Part shown: positions 11,103-23,066 of the stretch, piece after piece | Layout: each line of letters opens with the position of its first letter | Numbering within the stretch: the stretch's first letter is position 1 | Assembly (NCBI GenBank): GCA_013180625.2 | Contig: SNVD02010155.1 | Location: 310,001-374,000, forward strand | Length of the DNA: 64,000 bases | Reading direction: 5' to 3' | DNA from: Boswellia sacra | Lineage: Eukaryota; Streptophyta; Magnoliopsida; Sapindales; Burseraceae | Made by a program: the position numbers and the translations under genes | The notes under the pieces: model-generated | The model's database searches: none | Told to the model about the DNA's origin: nothing | The model's input: the letters and a program-made list of their open reading frames with translations, nothing else

Positions 11103-13780
11103 AGTATCCGGAACAAAAACAAAATAGCTTTAAGAATCCTGTGATTTACGGCATATATGTTATATTTTATTTTTGTACTTTTTTGTAATTTTAATTGAAG
11201 ATAAAATTATAAAAAGAGAAAATATTAAAAATGAGGGTTTAATAACCAAAAAACCAGAATCAAAATTAATTAACCAAAAAACTAGAGACACAGAATAAAT
11301 ATTTGATACAAATAGAATCAAAATTAAAAGCCTATACAATTCAAGAATGTTCTAATTTCACCGAGTACGCAAACCCCACCTCCACTTACTCACCTTACGC
11401 ACCACACAGACACAGCTCGCTGTTGCTGGCCGTTGCACGAACGCCTCAAGCTTCACTGACTTCAGTCTTCAGTCTTCGCTGTCTCTTCAAGTGACAAGTC
11501 TGCGAGCACAGGACTTCATCTCCGAGCTCCAGCCTCCAGCTTCAAGTCTTCTCTCTTACATCAGTCGGCACTCGCACCAACAGCAGCAGATATTTCATCT
11601 CTGCGGGCAGCGCCCAACAAGTAACATGTTATTTTTACAGAATTATTGAAAAAAAAATGTTCTGTTTGCTTGCAAAGAAATTAATAATTAAATTGAATAA
11701 TTGATTAAACATTAAGGTAGCTTAGGGAAAGGAAGAAGAGAGTAAAATACAAATAGATTAAGAGAAGAAAAGTTAGAAAACTGCAAGTCTGGTTGCTGGA
11801 CTGGAAAAGAGGAAGAAAAATAAGCAAAGATAAGCATTCGAACCTGTAACAAGGTTACAGAGGACCCAACATACACCACTAAGCTACAAAGGACGAATTT
11901 GTAATTGGCGCTAAGAAAAATATAATATAAAAAATAATTTAAAAAATAAAGTCATCCGGGTTGTTCAACCTGGATAATTACATAACCCGATTTCCAAAAA
12001 AATTCCTGAAAATTTTCTGAAGCTGGGGGCAACAATTGCAGCCGGGTCCAGGATTGGGGATCCTCTGACCCTTGTTAAAACCAATTACTCAAAATTACAA
12101 TCTCCAATCTCTTATTCCCAAGAATATTATAAATTAATCACTTAAAATTATAATTTGCACTATATATCATATTCTCAACTCAAAGGTTACTTGAGATTAC
12201 ATATTTCACTTTTTTTCCTTCAAAATTTACAATCAATCATCACTCAAAATTAAAATTTTCATCTTACAAATTATTTGAATTAAATTTTTAAGTTTCAAAA
12301 GTTATATGACAAATACTAGAGTGTGCCTGGTGGTGGGAAAAATCCCAACTATTACATGAAAACTTCCCAAACTTTTGTGAAAAATCGCCATCTACTTTTG
12401 TCAAAAATCCAACTGCATGTCGTGCACCCAGAGTACTGTATATATGAGAAGTTCGATAAGAACAGAAAAATAATATGACAACAATGTCATTAAGATAGAT
12501 GAAGGGAATGAGATGGTGTGCCTCCTGCCTCACTTTTATCCAGAGATATAATTATTTCATCGGGATTCCTTCGTTATTGCTTTGGCTCCGAGATGCTTTT
12601 ACCTCTTAATAATCCACCATTTTGTGATATTTAAATTTACACTTGGATGTGATTCCTTTTGTTTAGAAAAAGCGTAAATAGTCCATATTCCTTTCGCAAT
12701 CTTTTGTGCTTGATGTTTTCTTTTTCTCTGTTTCTTTTCTTTCTTGTCATTCCCTTTCCGTTAATTTATGTATAGTATCTGTACTTCCTGTAAAATCTGA
12801 GATCAACTTATCAATATATAATTAAGCTTAGTTCTTAAATACATTTATATATACTGTGTAAGGCATAATAAGCTTTCTAAAACAATAAAGTTTTTTTTTT
12901 ATTGTACCAACTTTGGCATTATATAAAATATGTTAAACCTCTCTAATTCTATAACTAATTATCCCACCTCTTTTATGGATTAGCTATAGACTTTTGGAAC
13001 TTAATATATTTTGATTTAGAATTTCGACACTTCTTTATATTTATCCGTACTTTATATTTCGATGGTCATAAATTTGTTGAGTTGATTAAAATTAAGTACT
13101 TTTAATTTCTGGTCTTTCATAATTATTCTTATGGGATTTCAATGGATAAATAGTTATAAAGAAATGTTAAAATTTTAAATAAGAAAATTAAGTTGTAATA
13201 ATATAACCCTTCTAGTACATAAGTTGATTAAAAGCAGAGACTCCATATGTGGAGTGACATGTCTTATGGTCATGTGTAATCTTATAGGTAACGAAACCGT
13301 ATATATTATATGTTGTTACTGTGTTACAATAAAATATACCTATGATAAAGGAGTGCACTTTTATTATTAATTTTCTGTAATGATTAATGGTAAAACTTTG
13401 TTACTAATTTATAGGTCGCTAATATGACTAAATTTGATTAATTAATAAGTTGGTTATCCAGTTTTATAACAATTAAAAAAGATGTGGAAAAAGTGCTTTA
13501 GAACATTGTCGAATATCATGTTAACATGATGATTTGGTATCAGTAATAGAAATCAATATATGTGTTATATCTAATTCTGTAAGATTAACACACATTAATT
13601 GTAAAAATATTACTTATTATCACATCAAAATTCAAGATTTAAATTCGAATTTGACATGTGACATAAACAATACATTAAGCATGATTTATATAAGTGATAC
13701 CATTTTGAAATACCAAATAATCATGCTAAAAATACTGTCATCCTAGTGATGTTATATACTTTCTTCGAAAATATATACTA
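11103..13780. other. Intergenic DNA, probably transposon debris
   Basis: A GC-richer segment at about 11340-11640 is followed by the SINE-like unit (listed separately). Then comes a stretch at about 11955-12070 with 'tctgaagctgggggcaacaattg' and 'gggtccaggattgggga', phrases reminiscent of the ends of common plant DNA transposons. At about 12318-12420 short imperfect repeats of the type 'tgaaaaatcgccatctactttt' occur. No intact gene was seen. Confidence 0.45.
11700..11905 (-). mobile_element. SINE-like unit with pol III A and B boxes
   Basis: On the minus strand an A box TAGCTTAGTGG (11886-11876) is followed after 31 bp by a B box GGTTCGAATGC (11844-11834), which is the spacing of tRNA-derived promoters. 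Between them lies a perfect small hairpin CTGTAAC/GTTACAG. Cloverleaf pairing of a functional tRNA is not apparent, so a tRNA-derived SINE is more likely than a tRNA gene. Downstream on the minus strand the sequence is purine/pyrimidine-biased and the tail is not clear. The outer limits are estimates. Confidence 0.45.
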
Positions 13781-13944
13781 TGTTATCATGACTCCAAGAT
13801 AATATAAATTAACTGCTTTAAATAGTTATTACTTTTATCAATAACAGAAAGTGATAGTGATCTATACTTGAATCTTATTCTGAAGAAAAGCTCAGAATAA
13901 ATTTCCTTGCTATACCAAACCCAACAAAGGAAGCAATCTAAAGA

Positions 13945-13947
<3 letters not shown>

Positions 13948-13980
<33 letters not shown>
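13948..13980. repeat. (AT)n microsatellite in b561 copy 1 upstream region
   Basis: An uninterrupted run of about 16 AT units lies about 100 bp before the start codon of the first b561 gene. The second gene has homologous upstream sequence ('gaagcaatctaaagattaaacttgg') but no AT run at this point, so the array expanded after the gene duplication. Confidence 0.9.
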
Positions 13981-13981
<1 letters not shown>

Positions 13982-14082
13982 CTTGATCTAAGAGGATTGT
14001 ATGAGCGTTATTACTTAAGCACAACAATTTCCTCCTTGTCAGCTTGGCCCTTAAAACTGCCCTTCGGCTTCGCCTAGCAGCC

Positions 14083-15135
14083 ATGTATACCGAGCAAACA
14101 GTGGTCACGTACAAGTACAAGCGGTCAGCCTCTCGTTTAACTGTAGCGGCGCACTTGTTTGGCATCTTAGCCATCATTCTTATGCTGGTTTGGTTGGTGC
14201 ATTATAGAGGGGGAATCGAGTATGGCTCTTACGATCCCTATCGTGTTTTCAATGTAAGAAAAAAAAAATTAAAATCGAGAAATTATATATATTTTTGTTC
14301 ATATATATATTCACAATTTCCTGCTCAATTGAATTGGTGCAAAATGAATGAATTCTTGTTTTGGCTTCTGTAGGTTCACCCTTTTCTTATGGTTTGCGGG
14401 TTCATCTTTTTCGCTGGTGAAGGTATATATATTATTAGTTATATATTCCTACTTAATGCTTAAATTTTTTATTGATGCATATATATGCAGCTAGGCGTTT
14501 ATAATATTATCAGTTAATTACATTGGTACATTAATTTAATTTAATTTGTAGCGATGATGGCATACAAGATAGTGCCAGCACAGCACCAAACTCGGAAAAA
14601 TATTCATATGATATTTCATCTGATTGCCATTTGTCTGGGAGTTACTGGGATATGTGCTGTTTTCAAGTTCCATGATATGATCAATGCACCCGATATGTAT
14701 AGCCTGCATTCATGGATTGGCATTTCCACCTTTTCCCTCTTTTGCCTACAGGTAAATTAATGTACCGCTGCTATATATATATATATATACACCTGGCCAA
14801 ATATTGGTCAGGAAATTGGAATAGATGTAGTAAATTTCCTTGGCGAAGATGTTACACTTATGATTTTTTTTTTTTGGCAGTGGTTGTTTGGTTTCACTGG
14901 ATTTGTGTTCCCAGGAGCAGCATATAGGGAAAGGTTGGTTCCATGGCATATTTGTGGGGGTAGGGCACTCTTGTACATGGCAATATGCACAGCTCTTACT
15001 GGATTGATGGAAAAATCTACATTCTTGAAACTTCTGGATAATCGTGAAGCTCGTTTGCTCAATTTTACTGGACTATCAATCCTCCTCTTTGGCATTTTTG
15101 TTGATCTTTCTGTTGCACTTGCCCGTTATGTGTGA
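14083..15135 (+). CDS. CYB561: Cytochrome b561, ascorbate ferrireductase type, tandem copy 1
   Basis: This is a six-helix membrane protein that carries electrons from cytosolic ascorbate across a membrane to monodehydroascorbate or ferric chelates. Exons are 14083-14253, 14374-14422, 14552-14751 and 14881-15135; all junctions are GT-AG and the frame is continuous, giving 224 residues, the usual length for plant members. The first ATG in this frame is at 14083. Candidate haem-ligand histidines lie in VHPFLM (H59), HMIFH (H92/H96), SLHSW (H126) and PWH (H163). AMMAYK (74-79) corresponds to the cytosolic ascorbate-site lysine motif, and SLHSW is the family signature. There is no DOMON domain, so it is the plain CYB561 class. 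It is the first of three tandem paralogues and is closest to the next one. Destination (tonoplast or plasma membrane) cannot be read from sequence. Confidence 0.92.
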
Positions 15136-16190
15136 TAATTGACCTTCTATATGGTCTTTCCGGTTTGTGTGTGACTTTATCTTTTTGTCTCATTATTCAG
15201 AGTGAAGTGCGTAAATAATGTAATAGAGCTTGAACATGTATCTCGAAATGTATTCATACTCACGATTATTCTTTTTTTTTTAACGCTATTTATTATTTCT
15301 TTTTATGAATAAATTAAAGATTCCACAGGTAATTTGACAATGAAAGATAAAATTTCATATAATTTACCTTGTAAATTCTTCTGCTAGAGAAAGAACTTTA
15401 CTATATGCTCATCTCATGCACACAATGTCAAAGAGAAGCGCCCTTTTCCATAATAATCATTTTTGCGTCAAAGCAATTTCTTATGCCCTTCTTATCGAAC
15501 TTTCATTAGGGATATAATTATTCAACAATACGTTACCAAGATTTCACTTATCACACGTACGCTTAATAAATAGATAACATGTAATTCTATGGCTATTAAT
15601 TATATAATTATTATATATAGCATTATTGAATTACTATTAATGATGTATCCTTTAAGCCATAAGGCACACCGTTGAATGACTCTCAGTGACATATGGATTT
15701 GTAAAGTCATTCTTACTGGCTACTTCTTATATAAGGCTCCACATATCAGGTCGCTCGTGTCCATAGCTAGATGCCAAAAAGACGCATAATGTAGTAAGGT
15801 ATCATTTTTGAAGACTAAACTTATGCTTATTATTGTAATAAAAATGTATATATAGTACTCATGTCTTACAGATACCCAATGTAGTATATTTGTGACCATA
15901 AACAAATCAAATATTCAAAATACATAACTTAATAAATTTCTTAACTCTAAAATCCTACACAAAACATAAGAAATTATATAATAAAATCATTAAAATATAT
16001 GGGATAAAAAAATTGAATTTATATAATAATATCTTTCCTATTTATCCAATAAAAGTTCGATTTTGATATGAGAAAGGTGAGAATTCTTTTAATAATATTG
16101 TTTGGAAGAATCAAATTATCATTGTCATGATACCTGTTGATATTCTAGACGAACCATGATTCTCTCCTTGTCTTAGACTTTCTTAAAAAA
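15136..16190. other. Intergenic region between b561 copies 1 and 2
   Basis: The first about 110 bp are the 3' UTR of copy 1; they share 'ctatatggtctttccggtt' with the equivalent position after copy 2. An AATAAA-type polyadenylation hexamer occurs at about 15308. The rest is AT-rich with no gene recognised. From about 16195 the sequence becomes similar to the upstream region of copy 1 (about 13780 onward). Confidence 0.6.
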
Positions 16191-16194
16191 TAAT

Positions 16195-16493
16195 ACATTA
16201 TCATGACCCTCACATAATAATTAACTAACTTTAAGTAGGTTTTTACTTTAGTCAATAACAGAAAGTATACGTTTATACTTTGATCTTATTCTGAACTAAA
16301 GCTCATCACAAGTTTCCTTTGATATATTCCAAACCCAACAAATGAAGCAATCTAAAGATTAAACTTGGTCAAAGAGAATAGAATTGGTCTGTGAGCAGTA
16401 CTCAATGCACACTATTTAAGCACAAAAGCTTCCTTTAATTTGTTCATCAGCTCGGTCTTGAATCTTCATACTCTTCTCCTTCTTCCACCAGCC
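16195..16493 (+). promoter_or_regulatory. Promoter and leader of b561 copy 2, duplicated from copy 1
   Basis: It shares blocks with 13780-14082, including 'caataacagaaagt', 'atcttattctga' and 'ccaaacccaacaaa', so the duplication unit included the promoter. A TATA-like CTATTTAAGC lies at about 16413, some 80 bp before the ATG. The equivalent position in copy 1 reads TTACTTAAGC, which is a poorer TATA element. Confidence 0.5.
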
Positions 16494-17527
16494 ATGGATT
16501 ACAATGAGGGGCACAGGGTCAGTTACCGCCGATCAGCCTCTCGTCTAACTATAGCAGCGCACCTTTTCGGCATCTTAGCCTTCATTCTCATGCTGGTTTG
16601 GTTGTTGCATTATAGAGAGGGAATCGAGTATGATTCCTATGATCCATATCGTGTTTTCAATGTAAGTTAAAAAAAAAAAAATTGTTCACCTGATCACATT
16701 ATTAATTCATGCTAAGTATAAAAAAAAAATGGAAATAAATTTTTGTTCTCTTTTGATATGTAGGTTCACCCTTTTCTAATGTTTTGCGGGTTCATCTTTC
16801 TTGCTGGTGAAGGTATTAAATAATTTCCTACTAGCTTAATTTATAAACAAAATTTTTTTATTAATTAATAGGTGTCTTGAGGACATATATCTACTACGCA
16901 TTTTAATATTTAATTAAGTTGGTGCATTAAATTATATTATTTGCAGCGATGATGGCATACAAGACAGTGCGTTCACAGCACAAGGTGCAGAAATTTTTTC
17001 ATATGATAATTCATCTGCTTGCCTTATGTCTTGGAGTTACTGGGATCTGTGCTGTTTTCAAGTTTCATGATATGGAGAATCTAACGGATATGTATAGCCT
17101 GCATTCATGGATTGGCATGACCACATTTGTCTTGTTTTGTCTACAGGTAAAATATACCATATAATAATAGTTCGAATATGTGACCATATGCTAAGGCAAT
17201 TGGTCTGCTAATTAATTGAAATTTAATAAATTTGGTTAATTTGCTAATCAAACTTTTTGGCAGTGGTTGTTGGGTTTCTCTGCATTTCTGTTTCCCGGAG
17301 CAGGCTCAGAAGTAAGACGGGCGAGGATGCTTCCATGGCATATTTGTGGGGGTAGGGCACTCTTATACATGGCAATATGCACGGCTCTTACTGGATTGAT
17401 GGAAAAATCTACATCTATGGAACTTCAGCATCAGTGCGAAGCTCGTCTGATCAACTTTACAGGACTATCAATCCTCCTCTTTGGAATTTTTGTTGATCTT
17501 TCTGTTGCTCTTGCCCGTTATGTGTGA
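16494..17527 (+). CDS. CYB561: Cytochrome b561, ascorbate ferrireductase type, tandem copy 2
   Basis: Exons are 16494-16661, 16764-16812, 16947-17146 and 17264-17527, giving 226 residues. Exon 2 (49 nt) and exon 3 (200 nt) have exactly the same lengths and phases as in the neighbours. The start is the ATG in 'ccatggat', a good plant context; the frame upstream has no other ATG. Candidate haem histidines are in VHPFLM, HMIIH, SLHSW and PWH, with AMMAYK for the ascorbate site. It differs from copy 1 mainly at the N-terminus (MDYNEGHRVSYRR) and in the exon-4 loop between FPGA and PWH, which is longer by three residues. Both end SVALARYV. All invariant positions I can judge are kept, so it is probably functional. 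Confidence 0.92.
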
Positions 17528-20073
17528 TTGATTCTTGGTCATGAATTGGTCATCAATCCTCCTATATGGTCTTTCCGGTTAGTGTGTGATTTTATTTTTA
17601 ATATTTTTTGGGTTTCATTATTCGGGGTCATGAATTGCAAAAATATTGTACTCGCTTGTAATATACAACTTATATTTATATATTTTCGTACTTGAGAATT
17701 ATTTTTAATTTAACAGTATTATATGCCAGAGAAGCATCTAAAGTTTTATTATTATTATATTCTTTTAATGAATAAAAGAAATTACTTGAGTAATATGACA
17801 ATGTAATGTACGAACATCAAAATCTAAGACAATCTACCTTTTACATTCTTCTCTCTCTCTATATATAAAAGTCCTAAATTATCGAAATTTCAGAAAATTT
17901 ACATGCATAGGAGTATCAGATCATTCTATTTGTATCTCACTTTTGAAACGAACTAATTATTAATAGCCTAATAACACTTTATTAAAATTGTATACCAACT
18001 TTATCATCCCAAACAGCATATTAAAGGACGAACTTGGATTACATAATCCGTGATCATATTATTCTATTTTTCATATGAAAGATAGGAAATTAATTACCAT
18101 TTCTTTGATGAGTGTCTCAATATATATCTCTATTTGATTCACTACTCTTATGATCGTTTTAAAGACTTGTAAATCATCCGTTTTAATTGCACGAAAGTTC
18201 ACTTAAATAATTAGACTAAAAAAAAAAAAAGTAGCCATATCGTTTGATGCAAAGTAGTAGAGAGAAGGTAAGATAGTGCATAGTATATATATCTTTATTA
18301 TGCTTTCTTCTCCATAGATTCGTTGATTGTCGGTGCGACTCATCAGCTAGCGATACCTTTACTTCTCGTTGGACAAACTTTTTTCTCATAGAATTAATGT
18401 TTCTCCCAATCCTTGGAGTTTAGAATTTTCTCTTTTTGTTTCTTTGTTTTTTTCTTTCTTTAACTTTAGCGCGCTTTGTTCTTCTTCAATATATCTTTAG
18501 TCGATTTAAATCAAATAATGTTTAAAGAACTCAGCCAAAATTAAAATGTAGGATTAGTGCTGTGGTTTTAAAAAAAATGTAATAATCCTCATGATTTAAG
18601 TTTTTATGTATATTAACTCATTATTGATATTTAACAATAAATTAAAATAAAAAATAGATAAAAATATCTATAAATGTTTGAGGAATCATATGTCTAACTC
18701 AAAAGATTAACCAAATTAGATGTAATGGCTCATTTTACTTTGAAAACCTGAAAAAGATCTCTCCTTGTATTATAATTACTCAATGTAAGATAATCCGATA
18801 ATCCTTCGGACGAGATGCAGGAATATTTTATCACTTTGTCAGTCTCCGAACACCAAATTCTCATAATGATAGCACATATGTTTGACTCTTCTAAGAAAAG
18901 AAAATTTTAATAGAACTTGTCAGGAACTCGTCTTGATTAATCTTCAAAACTGGATTTCTTGAGGGCGCGCGATGTGTTCAAGTTTTGGAGCTGTCTCTTG
19001 TGTTGAGTTTGACTAGCTAGCATGAGTCTGAAGGAGAGGAAGATTCTTGTAGGCATACGCATAAAAGAACACGCGAGTGACATTGAAGGAGACATTGAAA
19101 GATCAGTAGGTTAATTGAATCCTTTCCTAGATTATCTTCATTTGGTAGAAACTAAAATAATGGAAAAAGGAATATAAAAAAAAAGCAACAAGAGAAGTAA
19201 AAGGGTGATATCCAAATATTAATCTTATCGAACCAAAGATTATTGAAAACTTGAAGTGTTTTGAAGTTGTTATCAAACCAAAGATTTTGCGAATTGCTTT
19301 CTAGTTTTTATGTTCGTTATTAAGATTATTGAAAACGAAAGCAACCTCTTTAAATATTTATGTAGTTTAACGTTTACACATGCACAATGCCTAATACAGT
19401 CAAATTTGAATACAAATCAGTTTACCAAGTCACACGAATTTCTTTGACCGACTCATTAAGTAATTTAAAAATTTGGGAATTAAATCTGGACTAGAACACT
19501 CTACAGCGAAGAGTTCATTACCATATAAAAGAAAAAAATTTGCTAAACAATTCACCTTAATTACTTTGTAAACAAACTTTCCATCATTTTCTTCTCCACG
19601 TTTTTGCAAAATCTAGAATTATATGTGCTGACATGCGGAAGAAAGCCAGTAATTCATTTTCAAATTTACTATTATGTTAACATTCCACCAACTGCTTTGG
19701 TGATTGGTATATTAGGTGATTAATATTGATTGTTCTCCAAATCATTGGACTTTCCACCTTTAAACTTTGCCGGCAGGACGGTTTTTACAACTTTGTATCT
19801 TTGTTAGTATCTTCCTCTTGCGAACAAAAGCCTCTCTTTGTGCATTTCGCATAACGAGCTTCTTTTAACGCGTTGAACCACATAATTTATGACATTAATT
19901 CAACACAGGAAGCTAGCTAGCTAAGTGGTCTCTTTGTCCATTCTCAAACTATATATTATATACAGCAAAGATAGATATATAGTTTCCAGAGATTAATTAA
20001 GAGATTGATGAACCTGTAATACACTATCTGAACATAACTTTGATAAGTATTTTCTCCAACACAAAGAATTGCC
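17528..20073. other. Intergenic region between b561 copies 2 and 3
   Basis: It starts with the 3' UTR of copy 2 (an AATAAA-type hexamer at about 17771). No additional b561 exon or relic was seen between the copies. A poly-A run lies near 18220. The last 150 bp before 20074 are the probable promoter and leader of copy 3 and are not recognisably similar to those of copies 1 and 2. Confidence 0.6.
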
Positions 20074-21428
20074 ATGGCGCCAAAAAGTCGAAGCTATCAA
20101 CTATCAGCTACTCCTGTTACGGTATTTGCACATTTGATTGTCATAGCAGTGACAGTCCTAGTGTTTGTATGGGTCCTGGACAAAAGAGAAGGCCTTGCTT
20201 TCAAATCTGATAACAAATTAAAGATTTTCAATGTGAGTTCTTACATAATTACTCCTGCCTGTTTTAGTGTGTTTACATTCTTATATAAAAATTTGTCACT
20301 TATTATCTCTCTTTTTCATTTTGCAGTTGCATCCTTTTCTAATGATTATTGGATTTATATTAATTGGAGGAGAAGGTGAGGGCAAACTTACAATACAGTT
20401 TTACTAATAAGTAATAGCTAGCTAACTGGGAGAAATGCATAATTAATGTACTAAAAAATTTTGCTATATATGCATGCTCTTGTTTTGTTTATCCATTTTT
20501 TGGCTGCGAATATATATATTCTTTTCATACTAAAGATGCATTTTTTAGAATTTAGTAAATATTTTCCTTAAAAATATTTTTTGCCAATAGAATTTTTGGT
20601 GCAAATTAATTTTGCATGAAGAGGGAAATGAAAATGCAGCATGTGATAGTGTAATAATTGAATTAATATTGTTTGAATTGATCAGCTATCATGGCATACA
20701 AGACATTCCCTGCAGCAAGAAAAAATCAAAGGACCATTCATTTGGTGCTGCATTTGATAGCTCTTCTGTCAGGAATTTTGGGGGTATATGCAGTTTTCAA
20801 GTTTCACCATGAATCAGGAATTCCGGATATGTATTCCTTACATTCATGGCTGGGCATGGGCACCATCTGCTTGTTTGGTTTGCAGGTAATTAGCAATCAT
20901 TTTGGGGAGGCTGCTTACACTACAGATTTGAACATAGACAAATTGTTTTCAAAAGGATATTAGTTAACATAGAAAATATTTAGAACTAAGACTTTATATG
21001 TATTTATTTATAATTACTTCTTAAGTTTAACTGTATATCAATAACAATCACTTTGAAATCGAATAATAATCTTATTATTATTGTTGTTGTTAATTTGACA
21101 CCTCTTAATTGGGATTTAGATGTATTTAGACATCGTAGTTAACCATATATCTATAACATTTTTACAGTGGCTGTTTGCTTTTGTCTCCTTCGTGTTCCCG
21201 GGAGCAGAAATGTCAACAAGAGCGGCATACCAGCCATGGCACAGTTTCCTTGGATTGGTCATCTTCTTCTTGGCAATATGCACGGCTGAGACTGGTCTGG
21301 TACAGAAGTTCATTTTCTTAGGCCTATTTCGCAACCAAGAAGCACTTATTGTCAACTTCATAGGAGTGTTGCTCATTCTATTTGGAATAAGTGTTGGCTT
21401 TAGTGTTGTCCTTCCAAGAGCTTACTAA
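20074..21428 (+). CDS. CYB561: Cytochrome b561, ascorbate ferrireductase type, tandem copy 3 (diverged)
   Basis: Exons are 20074-20232, 20327-20375, 20686-20885 and 21168-21428, giving 222 residues. The exon 2 and 3 lengths (49 and 200 nt) and phases match the other two copies. Candidate haem histidines are in LHPFLM, HLVLH, SLHSW and PWH; AIMAYK supplies the ascorbate-site lysine. It is clearly more diverged: helix 1 reads FAHLIVIAVTVLVFVWV, the TM5 start is PWHSFLGLVIFF instead of PWHICGGRALLY, and the C-terminus is VVLPRAY. This indicates an older duplication than that between copies 1 and 2. Its introns 2 and 3 are longer (310 and 282 bp). The role is as for the family; a different substrate or membrane is possible but not shown. 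Confidence 0.92.
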
Positions 21429-23066
21429 TAAATTAAAGTTGAAGTAGCAATAATTGGTCATATATATGTCTCTGATTTGTAATTTTAGTGATTATATCTA
21501 AGAAAATTATTGTTAACAAATATATATAAATATGTATGGTGATCCTTTCCAGAGAATTAATATTACTTCATATTTCATTTGTCTAAATTTCAGTTTTCTA
21601 TGTTTTCGTTAGTAATGTTGGTAAGGTTATGAAAAACTCCAATAAAACGAAACTATACTTGGCCCCCTTAATTTTTTTTAAGGATTTTAGATTTGGGTTT
21701 AGTTTTATTGTAAAATTAGTTCCAAGGAGTCAAAGATGCTGATTTGCTCTTCAAAGAAGGCAAATGTAGCTAACTTCTCTCAAGAGTGGAAACAACTTCA
21801 CGTAGAGACTTTTGGCAAAAAATTCATTAAAAAATAACGTATAAATTTCAATTTTAAATGAACAAATAAAACGCGAATAGTAATGCACGCAAAGCAACTG
21901 ATTATATTGAGAATCTAATTGCATCTTTTTCAACTCAAACCAAACCAAAATATTAATGTGATCGAATATCCCTTTAAAGAAAAAGTTTCTGAAAAGTTTT
22001 AGAACTATGATAGAGAGCTGTCTGTTTATTTTTCAATCATGTTGTGAAAGAAGTCAAGGGTAATTTATTCTCTAAAAAATATAATAATGCATCTATGTGT
22101 TATGTTATCTATAACCTATAATATTTTGAAGTATGAATGTGAAAGGAAGAGAGTGGACTAAAAGTCATAAAAAACGGTCCAATTTACTAAGAGATTGTTG
22201 GTTCACTTGTCCTTTGATTACAATCACATCCAATTATTTAATTAGTTTCGCATTAATCAAGGAAGAGATATGGTTGTGGTACAGCCCCATTGAATAAATG
22301 TCCAAGCAAATATTACACACCCTTGGTGGGTCATTATTTATTCTCCCTTAACTTCATTGGTTTCAATTAACCTTTTTTTTTTAAATAAATTTTTTATATA
22401 TATTTCTTGTTTCTTGAGCACTAAAGAGAATCACATATAAAGTATTGATTTTGTTGGGCAGAAGAGAATATATAATATTTTTTATAGAAATGGGGAACAT
22501 ATTATATCATGATGGCAACAAGCAATACAGGTAATAGTTGACACTTGTGGCGCAACAAGGCATGAGCATCTCAAACATCGTTGTCCAATCAAAATGGAGA
22601 TGATATCTTTGGAGGTGGAAGGACGCAAGAAGGTAGAGCAAATGGCTGATTTGAGTTTGTCCTTTTGATAATCCTGTAATGAAATGAACCCACCAATTAT
22701 GGTGAAAAGATTCATTGCAGCAATAGGCTCCATTACAGGTGTCATGGTCCACTAATTGGTATGTGTAAAAGTCAATAAGTTGCTTGGTTCAATAATCTTG
22801 TAGAAATTGTTTTGCAATGTAACCTCCAGTTAGGTTAGGTATTTGATGAAATTGTGGAACCCTTCAGATCTATCAGTGTTTAGAAAGTCTCAAGAAGAAT
22901 CCATAATAATTTTCCAGTGAGAAGAAATTTATCACAAGTGGAACAACCCATCCATTTTCCATTAGAAGAAAGTAGAGACATAATGGTGAAAACAAGTAAA
23001 GTTACACACACCGTTAGCATAATTATAGCCAAATGAGAAAAAAACTTGAAAAGCCAAAACTAAATG
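21429..23066. other. Intergenic region between b561 copy 3 and the OBERON gene
   Basis: The left part is the 3' flank of b561 copy 3 and the right part (to about 22330) probably includes the 3' UTR of the minus-strand OBERON gene. A minus-strand AATAAA lies near 22331. A segment at 22500-22750 reads open in two minus frames without similarity to any protein I recognise. Confidence 0.5.

Noticed and set aside
17600..20000. Decayed fourth b561 copy between copies 2 and 3
   Set aside because: Searched by eye for HPFLM, SLHSW and PWH codings on the plus strand; none found.
22482..22752. Overlapping minus-strand frames downstream of the OBERON gene
   Set aside because: Neither resembles a known protein; they most likely lie in or beyond the 3' UTR.
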